Shown here one piece after another: positions 1-6,232 of a stretch of DNA of 11,262 nucleotides. Location of the stretch: the NCBI GenBank assembly GCA_016783865.1, contig JADHVS010000142.1, forward strand, positions 1-11,262, given 5' to 3'. This DNA is from Bacteroidales bacterium. Lineage in GTDB: Bacteria > Bacteroidota > Bacteroidia > Bacteroidales > SM23-62. Made by a program: the position numbers and the translations under genes. Positions within the stretch are counted from its first letter, which is position 1, and every line of letters starts with the position of its first letter. Below the pieces are notes generated by a model that had not been told where the DNA came from, searched no databases, and saw only the letters and a program-made list of their open reading frames with translations.

Positions 1-22
1 TACCTGGGCTTCGAGCCAAAAC

Positions 23-145
23 GTGCCAGAACAAGTCGCTAAACGCAATTTGGTTCCGGTCCTGCGGGCTCCTTTTTTGCTGGCAAGCATGCTTGCCGCA
101 AAACCGCCCTCGTCCCGGAACTTCGTTTAGCGCGGCGTTATGCAC
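23..145 (+). other. attC-like recombination site (upstream end of cassette)
   Basis: An imperfect long hairpin ends in the core-like sequence GTTATGC (137-143), the form of the conserved R' box of integron attC sites. The arms CGCTAAACG (37-45) and CGTTTAGCG (124-132) are exact reverse complements. Outside them, GTGCCAGAAC (23-32) is a degraded partner of GTTATGCAC (137-145). Inside, TTCCGG pairs with CCGGAA, TTTTGC (75-80) pairs with GCAAAA (98-103), and the tip is a perfect 16-base palindrome (82-97). The first gene starts only 17 bases after it. The outer left box matches poorly, so the exact left border is uncertain. It would be the attC of a preceding cassette whose body lies before the window. 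Confidence 0.66.
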
Positions 146-162
146 CATTAAAAACAAGAAAC

Positions 163-681
163 ATGAGACAATTAAAGACAACTTTAACATTGTCGGTTTT
201 GGTTACAGCCTTAACAGTTTTCGCTAATCCGACAAAAACATTCGGACAGACAAAGTATACAGGTTATCAATACGTAATGAATGATGACGACTATTATTCA
301 TTTAAATACACCCGAGAATACAAAGAAGAAGGTAACGTTTACACAACCATCTACAAAATTTACCACCCAACAAAAGGATACCACACAATAACAATAACAG
401 CAACTCATTACAAATTTGAAAATAAAGTCAAAGTTGACGTTAAAGATGCAGGAGGTGGAATATTTGCTCATATAAATGACGAAGAGACCACTTATGAAAC
501 AGCTTCAATGGAGCCATTTGGTTTTCGGGGAACTGTTGGAGCGTTGGGTGGAAATCGAGTTCCAAATCAATTAATGGTAAAATTTGTAAGTAACAAGTTT
601 GAAAATGTAAAGGTTGTTCACGTTAATGGAACAGAACCTGGAACGGATAATTTTATTTTTTATGTTTTAGATGAAAAGTAA
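163..681 (+). CDS. Secreted protein of unknown function (cassette gene 1)
   Basis: I do not recognise this 172-residue protein. It begins with a clear signal peptide: basic residues at 2-5, a hydrophobic core at about 8-21, and a likely cleavage near residues 21-29. The mature part is rich in Tyr, Thr and Lys and in alternating polar/hydrophobic stretches, which suggests a small beta-rich extracytoplasmic domain; a Gly-rich turn lies near residues 97-99. No catalytic motif or lipobox is evident. The ATG at 163 follows an A-rich leader directly after the attC-like core, the usual spacing for a cassette gene. The 3' end overlaps the next gene by 11 bases (671-681), so the two are probably translationally coupled, and since both are predicted to be exported they may act together. 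That link is inference. Confidence 0.72.
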   Translation: MRQLKTTLTLSVLVTALTVFANPTKTFGQTKYTGYQYVMNDDDYYSFKYTREYKEEGNVYTTIYKIYHPTKGYHTITITATHYKFENKVKVDVKDAGGGIFAHINDEETTYETASMEPFGFRGTVGALGGNRVPNQLMVKFVSNKFENVKVVHVNGTEPGTDNFIFYVLDEK

Positions 682-1765
682 AAAATTTTACTTGGGCTTA
701 ATATTTTATTTTGTAATGACTACAACTCTAAATTCACAAAACATAATTCCTGAATGGAAAGAACCGAAAGGGCTTGTTTTAGTTTATCCAAAAGATTTGC
801 GTTCAAGTTTAACGACTTGTTATAAAGAATTGATTAAATCAGTTCTTGCTTCAACAAAATTAAGTGAGCTAACTTTGATTGTGAGACCGACAGCTAAAAA
901 AGAAATTGAAACATTTTGCCTGTCATTAAATACACAAACTAAAATCCGTTTTTTCGAAACTGATAAGGTGCAAGATATTTGGGCAAGAGATTTTTGCCCA
1001 ATTTATTTTTCCAATCAGACAGTTTGCAAAGCATTGTATAATCCAAGTTACTTTAACAAAAATCAAATTAGTAAATATGCAGACCCTGACGAACAAACGG
1101 GAATTGAACTTGCAAATTTTTTGAACTTAAAAGTCAAATATTTTCTTCAATCAGGTAAAGACAATTTAATTCTTGACGGTGGTAACTTTATTCACAACGG
1201 ACAAGGAATTGCTATTGTAACAAACAGAGTAATTGCCGACAATGAAACTCTTTCTATTGACTACATAAGAGAAATTTTCAAGACACAGTTAAATATTTCA
1301 GACCTTATTTTAGTACCTGTTGAACCAGGTGATGAAACAGGACACATTGACGGAATGGTAAGATTTATTAATGAAACTACTGTAATGGTTTCTTCCTACC
1401 CTTCTGATTATACAAACGAAACAAAAAATATTTCCGAAGAAGATTATAAAATAAGTAAACAGTTTCTTGATAAAATTGCTGACACTTTAAAAAGCAAAAA
1501 ATTATCGGTAATTAGGATTGAAAATTCTATTCCAATAAAAGACACAAAAGAAAGAATCCCGAGTGCGTTCGGAAATTATATTAACTTCTTGAGAATTGGA
1601 AGCACAATTTTTTTACCGCAGTATAACATTATACAAGATAACAAAGCAATTGAACTATTTAAAACAAAGTTTCCCGAACTGACTATTATTAAAGTAACGA
1701 CAGACATTAAAAAATTATCGAAATTCGGTGGAGTATTAAATTGCATTTCGTGGACATATTATTAA
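671..1765 (+). CDS. Secreted agmatine deiminase / peptidylarginine deiminase (PAD_porph) family protein
   Basis: This 364-residue protein belongs to the guanidine-modifying family that includes agmatine deiminase and the bacterial peptidylarginine deiminases, which hydrolyse a guanidino group to a ureido group and release ammonia. Family landmarks occur in order: IWARDFCP with Asp107, LDGGN at 168-172, GHID with His225 and Asp227, the NF/PQY strand near 305-318, and GGVLNC with the presumed nucleophile Cys358 near the C-terminus. All expected catalytic residues are therefore present. A signal peptide (about 1-23) marks it as exported, unlike cytoplasmic agmatine deiminases; it lacks the extra domains of the Porphyromonas enzyme. 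Length fits the family. It overlaps the preceding secreted gene and is followed 18 bases later by an attC-like site. Whether the substrate is agmatine, free arginine or peptidyl-arginine cannot be told from sequence. Confidence 0.88.
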   Translation: MKSKKFYLGLIFYFVMTTTLNSQNIIPEWKEPKGLVLVYPKDLRSSLTTCYKELIKSVLASTKLSELTLIVRPTAKKEIETFCLSLNTQTKIRFFETDKVQDIWARDFCPIYFSNQTVCKALYNPSYFNKNQISKYADPDEQTGIELANFLNLKVKYFLQSGKDNLILDGGNFIHNGQGIAIVTNRVIADNETLSIDYIREIFKTQLNISDLILVPVEPGDETGHIDGMVRFINETTVMVSSYPSDYTNETKNISEEDYKISKQFLDKIADTLKSKKLSVIRIENSIPIKDTKERIPSAFGNYINFLRIGSTIFLPQYNIIQDNKAIELFKTKFPELTIIKVTTDIKKLSKFGGVLNCISWTYY

Positions 1766-1783
1766 AATTTTGAAGAAAAAACG

Positions 1784-1920
1784 GTGCATAACACGCGGTC
1801 ATAAAACATTGGGGATTAAGTGGTTAATTGAAGGTAGTTACTCGCATCAGGTTTTCTACTCGGTTGAAAGGAAAGTAGCTCCGAACTCCCCAACGTTTCA
1901 TACCGCTTTCCGTTATGCAC
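1784..1920 (+). other. attC-like recombination site (downstream end of cassette)
   Basis: The outer boxes GTGCATAAC (1784-1792) and GTTATGCAC (1912-1920) are perfect 9-base reverse complements and carry the GTTATGC form of an integron R' core. Just inside, GCGGT (1795-1799) pairs with ACCGC (1901-1905), AAAC near 1803 faces GTTT near 1895, and TTGGGGA (1809-1815) pairs with TCCCCAA (1886-1892) apart from small offsets, giving the interrupted stem typical of attC. The central part (about 1816-1885) pairs weakly. It shares the terminal CGTTATGCAC and the orientation of the site at 23-145. The 137-base length fits the longer end of known attC sites. Confidence 0.76.
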
Positions 1921-2444
1921 AAGCGAAAAAAAACAAAGGCAGGATGACAATGAAATTGAATATTAAACTTATCCCAATAGTCTAATTTTAGTTCATGGAT
2001 ATCCCAAAAATCCTTTTTCCTTCCGACCCTAGAAATGACATCAATTTTCATGGCTATAATTTCTTCAACAGTGGCCAATCTTATACCATCTATTAGGATA
2101 AATTCTTGAATAAATTTATCCGTATAGAATAAATCCAATTTTACACAATCTTCTTCACTATTACCAATATAATAGGACTTACCTAGCCCAACTACTTTAT
2201 ACTCATTTGTATCAACATAAGAAAATGTATTACATAAAAATTCATAGATTGCTCCAAAATCAATTGAATCATAGGGAGCATCAGAAAACAAATCAATATC
2301 AATAGATTCCCTATGTCCTCTTAGCAAACTTAAAGCAGTCCCACCAACTAACCTAAAAGGAGTAAATTCCTTAGCTGCCATTAGTGTTTTTAATACACCT
2401 TGCAATTGTTGACCAGTAGAATTGTAATGAAGTTTACTTTCCAT
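1824..2444 (-). CDS. AbiEii/AbiGii-type nucleotidyltransferase toxin, 3' end apparently replaced by attC sequence
   Basis: Residues 1 to about 150 match the nucleotidyltransferase toxin family of type IV toxin-antitoxin/abortive infection systems, which modify a cellular target by nucleotidyl transfer. Visible signatures are LVGGTALSL (32-40), the paired acidic residues in SIDIDLF (Asp49, Asp51), KLDLF with Asp104, and the AMKID...GRKKDFWDIHEL block (131-152). After that the family's usual C-terminal helices are not recognisable. From about residue 175 the frame is encoded by the attC-like site itself: CITES is read from its GTTATGCAC end, so the last 30 or so residues are its antisense translation. 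I infer that the native 3' end was lost at a junction between about 1920 and 1990 and that the frame stays open to 1824 by chance. The start overlaps the antitoxin gene by 11 bases. Activity is doubtful. Confidence 0.75.
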   Translation of the reverse strand: MESKLHYNSTGQQLQGVLKTLMAAKEFTPFRLVGGTALSLLRGHRESIDIDLFSDAPYDSIDFGAIYEFLCNTFSYVDTNEYKVVGLGKSYYIGNSEEDCVKLDLFYTDKFIQEFILIDGIRLATVEEIIAMKIDVISRVGRKKDFWDIHELKLDYWDKFNIQFHCHPAFVFFRLCITESGMKRWGVRSYFPFNRVENLMRVTTFN

Positions 2445-2895
2445 GTGTGTTCAATATACTATTGACATTCTCTCGTCCATAAAATCGAATTATTTCTCTT
2501 TTCTCAATTTCATTACCTCTCTCAAATACTCTTTTAATAATTGCATTTTTTTGTTTTTCCCAGTCTATATTTTCCATTTTCGTATCCCAAAACAGAACTC
2601 GCCTCAATTTAGTAAAATCAGGATGTAATTTATGTTGTTTGTTCTTTATTTCTTTAATGTCATAAAAAACCTGCAAAGTCATAAAGAATCCTTCTTCAAT
2701 CCCTAAAGCTTCCTCAATTTTCAAAGCAAGATTTATATTCATCCTTCTCTTACCCTTAGTAATAGATACTAGCGTTTGCGGGTATTCCTTCAAAGAAATC
2801 GCAAACGGCCCTTTATGCAGATGTCGCTGTTTAAGCTCACGCTCAAGAATAAATCCAGGATGGATTCCCTTTATTATTGATAATTCATTTTTCAT
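2434..2895 (-). CDS. HigA-like helix-turn-helix antitoxin with C-terminal DUF6922-like domain
   Basis: This 153-residue protein has an N-terminal HigA/XRE-like DNA-binding domain (about 10-75) starting IHPGFILERELKQR; the recognition region lies around 35-52 (EYPQTLVSITKGKRR). A separate C-terminal segment (about 92-145) with FWDT, IDWEKQKNAIIKRVFERG and IIRFYG resembles a small domain that, as I recall, is classed as DUF6922 in Bacteroidota and is often found next to AbiEii-type nucleotidyltransferases. It is the likely antitoxin and autorepressor. The gene lies directly upstream of the nucleotidyltransferase and overlaps it by 11 bases, so the pair should be one operon. A perfect inverted repeat lies 4 bases upstream of the start codon. 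The domain name is from memory; the HTH call is firm. Confidence 0.84.
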   Translation of the reverse strand: MKNELSIIKGIHPGFILERELKQRHLHKGPFAISLKEYPQTLVSITKGKRRMNINLALKIEEALGIEEGFFMTLQVFYDIKEIKNKQHKLHPDFTKLRRVLFWDTKMENIDWEKQKNAIIKRVFERGNEIEKREIIRFYGRENVNSILNTHGK

Positions 2896-2898
2896 AAT

Positions 2899-2918
2899 AC
2901 AAATATAAACATATTTGT
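2899..2918 (-). promoter_or_regulatory. Inverted-repeat operator overlapping a candidate -7 box of the antitoxin promoter
   Basis: The sequence ACAAATAT-AAAC-ATATTTGT is a perfect 8-base inverted repeat with a 4-base spacer. Its left arm, read on the minus strand, contains TATATTTG (2907-2900), a full match to the Bacteroidota -7 consensus TAnnTTTG. It ends 4-5 bases before the ATG at 2895, so transcription from it would give a leaderless or nearly leaderless mRNA. A palindrome over the promoter of a HigA-like gene fits negative autoregulation. No convincing -33 element is seen at the usual distance. Confidence 0.5.
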
Positions 2919-3212
2919 TTACACTGAATTGTTTATTATTATAAATTTTTTACAAATTGAGCCTGATTAATCCTATGCGATTGATTAACAATCACGTAAA
3001 TGATCAACATTATCATCTATTAAAGAAGTTAATCCTACGAAAAGGTTGCAACTTTTGTCCGTTCGGGGTACAGTAATTATAGTAAATGCCTTGACTATTA
3101 ATTAGTTGAGGCATTTCTATTTTAATTGTAACTGGTATGAAATAAATATTACAATCCTCCTCCTTTGCCTCATTGAGTAATTTCAACTAAATTCGTACAT
3201 CAACTATTTGTC
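2919..3212. other. AT-rich gene-free stretch between toxin-antitoxin pair and T9SS protein gene
   Basis: Upstream of the operator this stretch has no credible open reading frame. It contains a small inverted repeat GATTG/CAATC around 2980-2994, an 8-base palindrome GTTGCAAC near 3046, the strong hairpin at 3084-3116 annotated separately, and a 7-base inverted repeat ATTGTAA/TTACAAT (3125-3155). No third attC-like core (GTTATGC) is present, so nothing shows that the toxin-antitoxin pair lies in a cassette of its own. The promoter of the gene at 3213 should lie here, but no TAnnTTTG box was found at a good distance. Confidence 0.4.
3084..3116 (+). terminator. Hairpin with T-rich tail, terminator-like
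   Basis: AAATGCCTTGACTA (3084-3097) pairs with TAGTTGAGGCATTT (3103-3116) over 14 base pairs, two of them G-T wobbles, around a 5-base loop. On the + strand it is followed by a modest T-rich run (CTATTTTAATT). There is no + strand gene just upstream: the preceding genes run the other way. It could shield the downstream gene, end an unseen transcript, or be left from an older gene order. Confidence 0.4.
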
Positions 3213-4004
3213 ATGAAAAAGGTCTTGCTCCTCGGGATGGTTTTTCTAAGTGTTGTTCAGCTTTCAGCCCAGAACCCAACCGGCACCATCGCAATGAATT
3301 ACCTGGAGGAGGAATGCTACGTGTACCTCACTTCTGTTGCTTCGTGGGAGTTCCAGGCGGATACGTCAGGGTTGACATATGTGTCGATCGCTGTGTGTGA
3401 AAATCCGGATGACCAACCATTCTACCTGCTTTCGGAGTGTGAAGGACGAGCCGATACACTGGAATTGACCAAAGGCCTTAATAACCTTACCCTTGACCAT
3501 ACATTGCGCGTACGAAAAAAGGTGCCGTATACTGCCGGGGTATGGCAACGCTATAAGCTCGACAACGGCCAGAATATTTTTGTGTTTGATAACGGACTGG
3601 GAATCGCCGGGAGCAAACCGGCTTACTCAGGAACCATCCCCGGGTATGTATTTGATACTCTCCATTATCTTGTTTATGATACCGTGGAGCTCTATTTCAC
3701 CATTATTGATACAGTCAGGTACTATGATACCATTCACATCAGCGATACCATCTATGTGGCAAAAGACATTGGATCCGGGGTGGACAACCTGCCTCCCGAA
3801 GCACTTAAAATGATTGTCAGGGCAGATGAGATCACGGCCAATTTCATTTTTGAGGACGCAGAGGTGTATGACCTGACCGGACTGTTGATGATCAAAGTGG
3901 TAAATACCAATACCATTCCTATACCAGGCTTGTTACCAGGAATTTATATTCTGAAGGCCAGGATCAACAACCGTATTTTTCAGACCAAGTTCCTCAAGGA
4001 GTAG
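3213..4004 (+). CDS. Secreted protein with T9SS type A C-terminal sorting domain
   Basis: The 263-residue product starts with a standard signal peptide (hydrophobic 4-18, likely cleavage after SAQ, residues 18-20). Residues about 195-263 look like a type IX secretion system sorting domain: an AEVYDLTGLLM strand, the GLLPGIYILKA strand near 239-249, and an ending in KFLKE. Such tails direct export across the outer membrane and are usually removed or used for cell-surface attachment. The N-terminal half (21-145) has four Cys residues and no recognised domain. Between them lies a linker (147-182) with five D-T-hydrophobic motifs, an extended beta-like spacer seen in Bacteroidota surface proteins. 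It stands alone, convergent with the gene at 4043-6016, 38 bases away. Function is unknown beyond surface export or secretion. Confidence 0.8.
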   Translation: MKKVLLLGMVFLSVVQLSAQNPTGTIAMNYLEEECYVYLTSVASWEFQADTSGLTYVSIAVCENPDDQPFYLLSECEGRADTLELTKGLNNLTLDHTLRVRKKVPYTAGVWQRYKLDNGQNIFVFDNGLGIAGSKPAYSGTIPGYVFDTLHYLVYDTVELYFTIIDTVRYYDTIHISDTIYVAKDIGSGVDNLPPEALKMIVRADEITANFIFEDAEVYDLTGLLMIKVVNTNTIPIPGLLPGIYILKARINNRIFQTKFLKE

Positions 4005-4042
4005 GTAACAAAGCAGGAGCCTGGAACATTTCCCGCGAAATA

Positions 4043-6016
4043 TTACCGGTTTTGCATGTGCGAAAGCAGCTTCCGTACTTCCGGATGGGATGGATCTGTT
4101 TGTATGGCCTTTTTGATCAGTTGGTTGGCCTTAGCATTTTGATTGAGCATAACATAGTTCCTGGCAAGTGATAACATCAATAGCACATTGGTGGAATCGG
4201 TGCTGAGCTGCTGATCCATTTCAAGGGTGGATTTCAGGATCTTTAATTTTTCCTGCCCCTGTTCAAATAAGATACCTCCGTTTAATGCATATTCAAGATA
4301 CCTGACAGATTCCTGTAAATTTCCTGTTTTTAAATAATTACCTGACAGATTATAAGCAATTTCGGGCAGTGGTTCCAGTCTGTATCCAATCTTTAGTTCA
4401 TAAATGGCCTGGTTTGTATTATTCATAAATCCATAGGCCTTTGCCGACATGTTATAAGGGATCCCGGAATACCTGAGTTCAAGCTTCATGGCCTCAGCCG
4501 CCCGTATGGCTTCATGATATATCTTCATATCCATGCAATAGGTGTAGTACAGGTTAATGGCTTCAATCCAATCCAGTTGTTTATTAAATACCTGCCACCC
4601 GAGTGAGTCAGGCAATGCAGGCATTGATAAAGTTGATAACAGGGAGTCCTTATCCAGTTCCCGGCTGGTAAATGGCCATGAATGGGTTAGCAATCTGATC
4701 CCAAGATGAGCATAGACAGAATCAATGCGAGTAACCGGCATCATCTCGAATGCTTCCTTGAATGGAACCGTATTTTTCATTGAAATGATTTGATGGTCCT
4801 TCAATGCATTATAGAATGCATCAGCCATTAAAAAATATCCCCTGGAATTGGGATGGACATGCTCGGTAATCAGTTCATTACCTGGAGTTCCACCCGGGGA
4901 ATGGGCTGCAAAAACCGAATCCAGGTCAACCAGAATAATCCCCGATTTTTCCGCAACTGACCTGATCCTGTTGTTTATTTCTCCAGGTGCCCTGAACCTT
5001 AACTGATCAAGCTCCCTGGCACGCAGGAACATGGCCCGTGCTTCATCAAAATTCTGTTCAGAAAAGTAGACCTTACCTGCCAGGAAATGAGCCATGGCAT
5101 TCATATTTTCATTGGCCACAAGGTATAGCGCATCTTCCCTGCTTTGAAGGCTATCCAAGCCAGGATTCGTTCCTTCACTGATAAAGGGTTCCAGGTCTTT
5201 CAGGTTACTGACTGTGGTCCCGATCAAAACAGGAATACCACGGTCCTTATATATGCGTATCAATTTGTTCAAGTTCCTGTCGAACTGCCTGATCCCAGCG
5301 TAATATAACTCAGAATCATAAGGAATGGATTGCCTGGCAACCATTCGTTCCATTAAGGTTTTATCAGGATTTAACAATACATCTCCGGAACTTTTCCGGG
5401 CAAAACCTTTCTGGATGTTTTTCAGCAGCTGGAATAGCCTGAGATCATCAAACACAATGTAGAAATATTTCAATAATTCCCCTTTCGACAGGAACTGTGT
5501 GGAAGCCACACCCAGTGCTCCATAATATTCATTGTGCCCGGAATAAATAATTACAGCATCCGGTTCAATCTCTGTAATCTCATCGGCTAAATCCAACAAA
5601 GTATATGTATTCACGGCTGTGATTGAAGTATTAATCACTTCTACCTCATTCCCCGGACAGGAAAATCTTATCCGCTGTTCCAGCATAGCCGGGAAGGATC
5701 CTCCATGCATATAAGGAACGCCAAGTGTGGTGGATGCTCCCTGGACTACAATCCTGATGGTCTTGTCTGTTTTGTCTTTTTTAAAAGAGGGGAAAGATAC
5801 ATTGGGGGCAGCTTCGGGATTTAAAAAATACCTGTGTGCAATATCAGGATTGATTTTGAGCAGATCGGGACTATGCGGATCTTCTATAAACAGGGGGTAT
5901 TGATCACCATAACCTGACATTCTGAGTACCCCTTCCAGCAGGACCAGCAGAAGAAAAGGCAGACTGATGGCAATAGCGGTAAACAATACTTTTCTGAAGG
6001 TCGACAGAGGTCTCAT
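4043..6016 (-). CDS. Membrane-anchored SGNH/GDSL-hydrolase-like protein with TPR repeats
   Basis: Starting at the ATG at 6016 the protein has 657 residues: a hydrophobic signal-anchor (about 9-29), an SGNH/GDSL-type region (about 85-410) and TPR-like helices, one pair inside the domain (about 302-335) and several at the C-terminus (about 480-655). SGNH landmarks are VVQGASTTLG with Ser95 as the presumed nucleophile, SGHNEYYG with Asn162, and EHVHPNSRGY with His388. The position three residues before that His, normally the Asp of the triad, is Glu385. The family hydrolyses ester or acyl bonds, often in polysaccharide O-deacetylation; the substrate here is unknown. A further in-frame ATG at 6103 would add 29 residues, but that stretch is not protein-like and is read partly from a palindromic repeat, so I chose 6016. 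It faces out of the cytoplasm by prediction. Confidence 0.78.
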   Translation of the reverse strand: MRPLSTFRKVLFTAIAISLPFLLLVLLEGVLRMSGYGDQYPLFIEDPHSPDLLKINPDIAHRYFLNPEAAPNVSFPSFKKDKTDKTIRIVVQGASTTLGVPYMHGGSFPAMLEQRIRFSCPGNEVEVINTSITAVNTYTLLDLADEITEIEPDAVIIYSGHNEYYGALGVASTQFLSKGELLKYFYIVFDDLRLFQLLKNIQKGFARKSSGDVLLNPDKTLMERMVARQSIPYDSELYYAGIRQFDRNLNKLIRIYKDRGIPVLIGTTVSNLKDLEPFISEGTNPGLDSLQSREDALYLVANENMNAMAHFLAGKVYFSEQNFDEARAMFLRARELDQLRFRAPGEINNRIRSVAEKSGIILVDLDSVFAAHSPGGTPGNELITEHVHPNSRGYFLMADAFYNALKDHQIISMKNTVPFKEAFEMMPVTRIDSVYAHLGIRLLTHSWPFTSRELDKDSLLSTLSMPALPDSLGWQVFNKQLDWIEAINLYYTYCMDMKIYHEAIRAAEAMKLELRYSGIPYNMSAKAYGFMNNTNQAIYELKIGYRLEPLPEIAYNLSGNYLKTGNLQESVRYLEYALNGGILFEQGQEKLKILKSTLEMDQQLSTDSTNVLLMLSLARNYVMLNQNAKANQLIKKAIQTDPSHPEVRKLLSHMQNR

Positions 6017-6101
6017 AAAATCAGGTAAAATTACAGGTAAGCAGTGAATATATAAAAATGCTTTAAAAAATTGAAAATGATCCCCTGAATCCTGCGAGCG
6101 C

Positions 6102-6193
6102 ATTCCCCGTAGCTTGCTGCGGGGTTAGCGAGCACAATAAAAAATAAATACAAAGGATCGAAGATTCCTCGGAGCTCTGCTCCGAGGAGCTTC
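6102..6193. repeat. Two tandem REP-like palindromic units
   Basis: Two related hairpins lie in the gap between the SGNH and VanZ-like genes. Unit 1 (6105-6124) pairs CCCCGTAG with CTGCGGGG around CTTG. Unit 2 (6167-6187) pairs CCTCGGAGC with GCTCCGAGG around TCT, and the stem can extend through GAAG/CTTC (6160-6193). Both begin ATTCC and align along their whole length with one indel, and several differences fall on both sides of the stem so that pairing is kept. On the minus strand unit 2 is followed by a T-rich stretch and may also end the VanZ-like transcript. Confidence 0.62.
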
Positions 6194-6232
6194 AATAATG
6201 GTTTCATGACCTGCTAATTTATATTATACAAA

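Larger units (their letters stand above)
137..1912 (+). mobile_element. Putative two-gene integron cassette bounded by attC-like sites
   Basis: The segment runs from the R' core of one attC-like site (137) to the R' core of the next (1912), the unit that an integron integrase excises and inserts. It carries two overlapping + strand genes with almost no spare DNA: 17 bases from the first core to the first start codon and 18 bases from the second stop codon to the next R''-like box. No promoter is apparent inside, as is usual for cassettes read from an upstream promoter. Base composition is more AT-rich than the chromosomal genes after 3200. No integrase gene is visible, so the unit could belong to an array extending left of the window or to an orphan attC cluster. 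The cassette reading is inferred from structure, not from an integrase or a database match. Confidence 0.62.

Noticed and set aside
1770..1985. 71-codon + strand open frame after the deiminase gene
   Set aside because: It consists almost entirely of the attC-like hairpin and has no protein-like composition or family resemblance.
2443..2628. 61-codon + strand frame opposite the antitoxin gene
   Set aside because: It is antisense to a well-supported HTH gene, is low in complexity and has no motif.
3366..3813. Open frames on both strands inside the T9SS protein gene
   Set aside because: The real frame has a signal peptide and a sorting tail; these are shadows in other frames.
6017..6103. N-terminal extension of the SGNH-TPR protein to an ATG at 6103
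   Set aside because: The extra 29 residues precede a normal signal-anchor, are not protein-like and are encoded partly at the start of a palindromic repeat.
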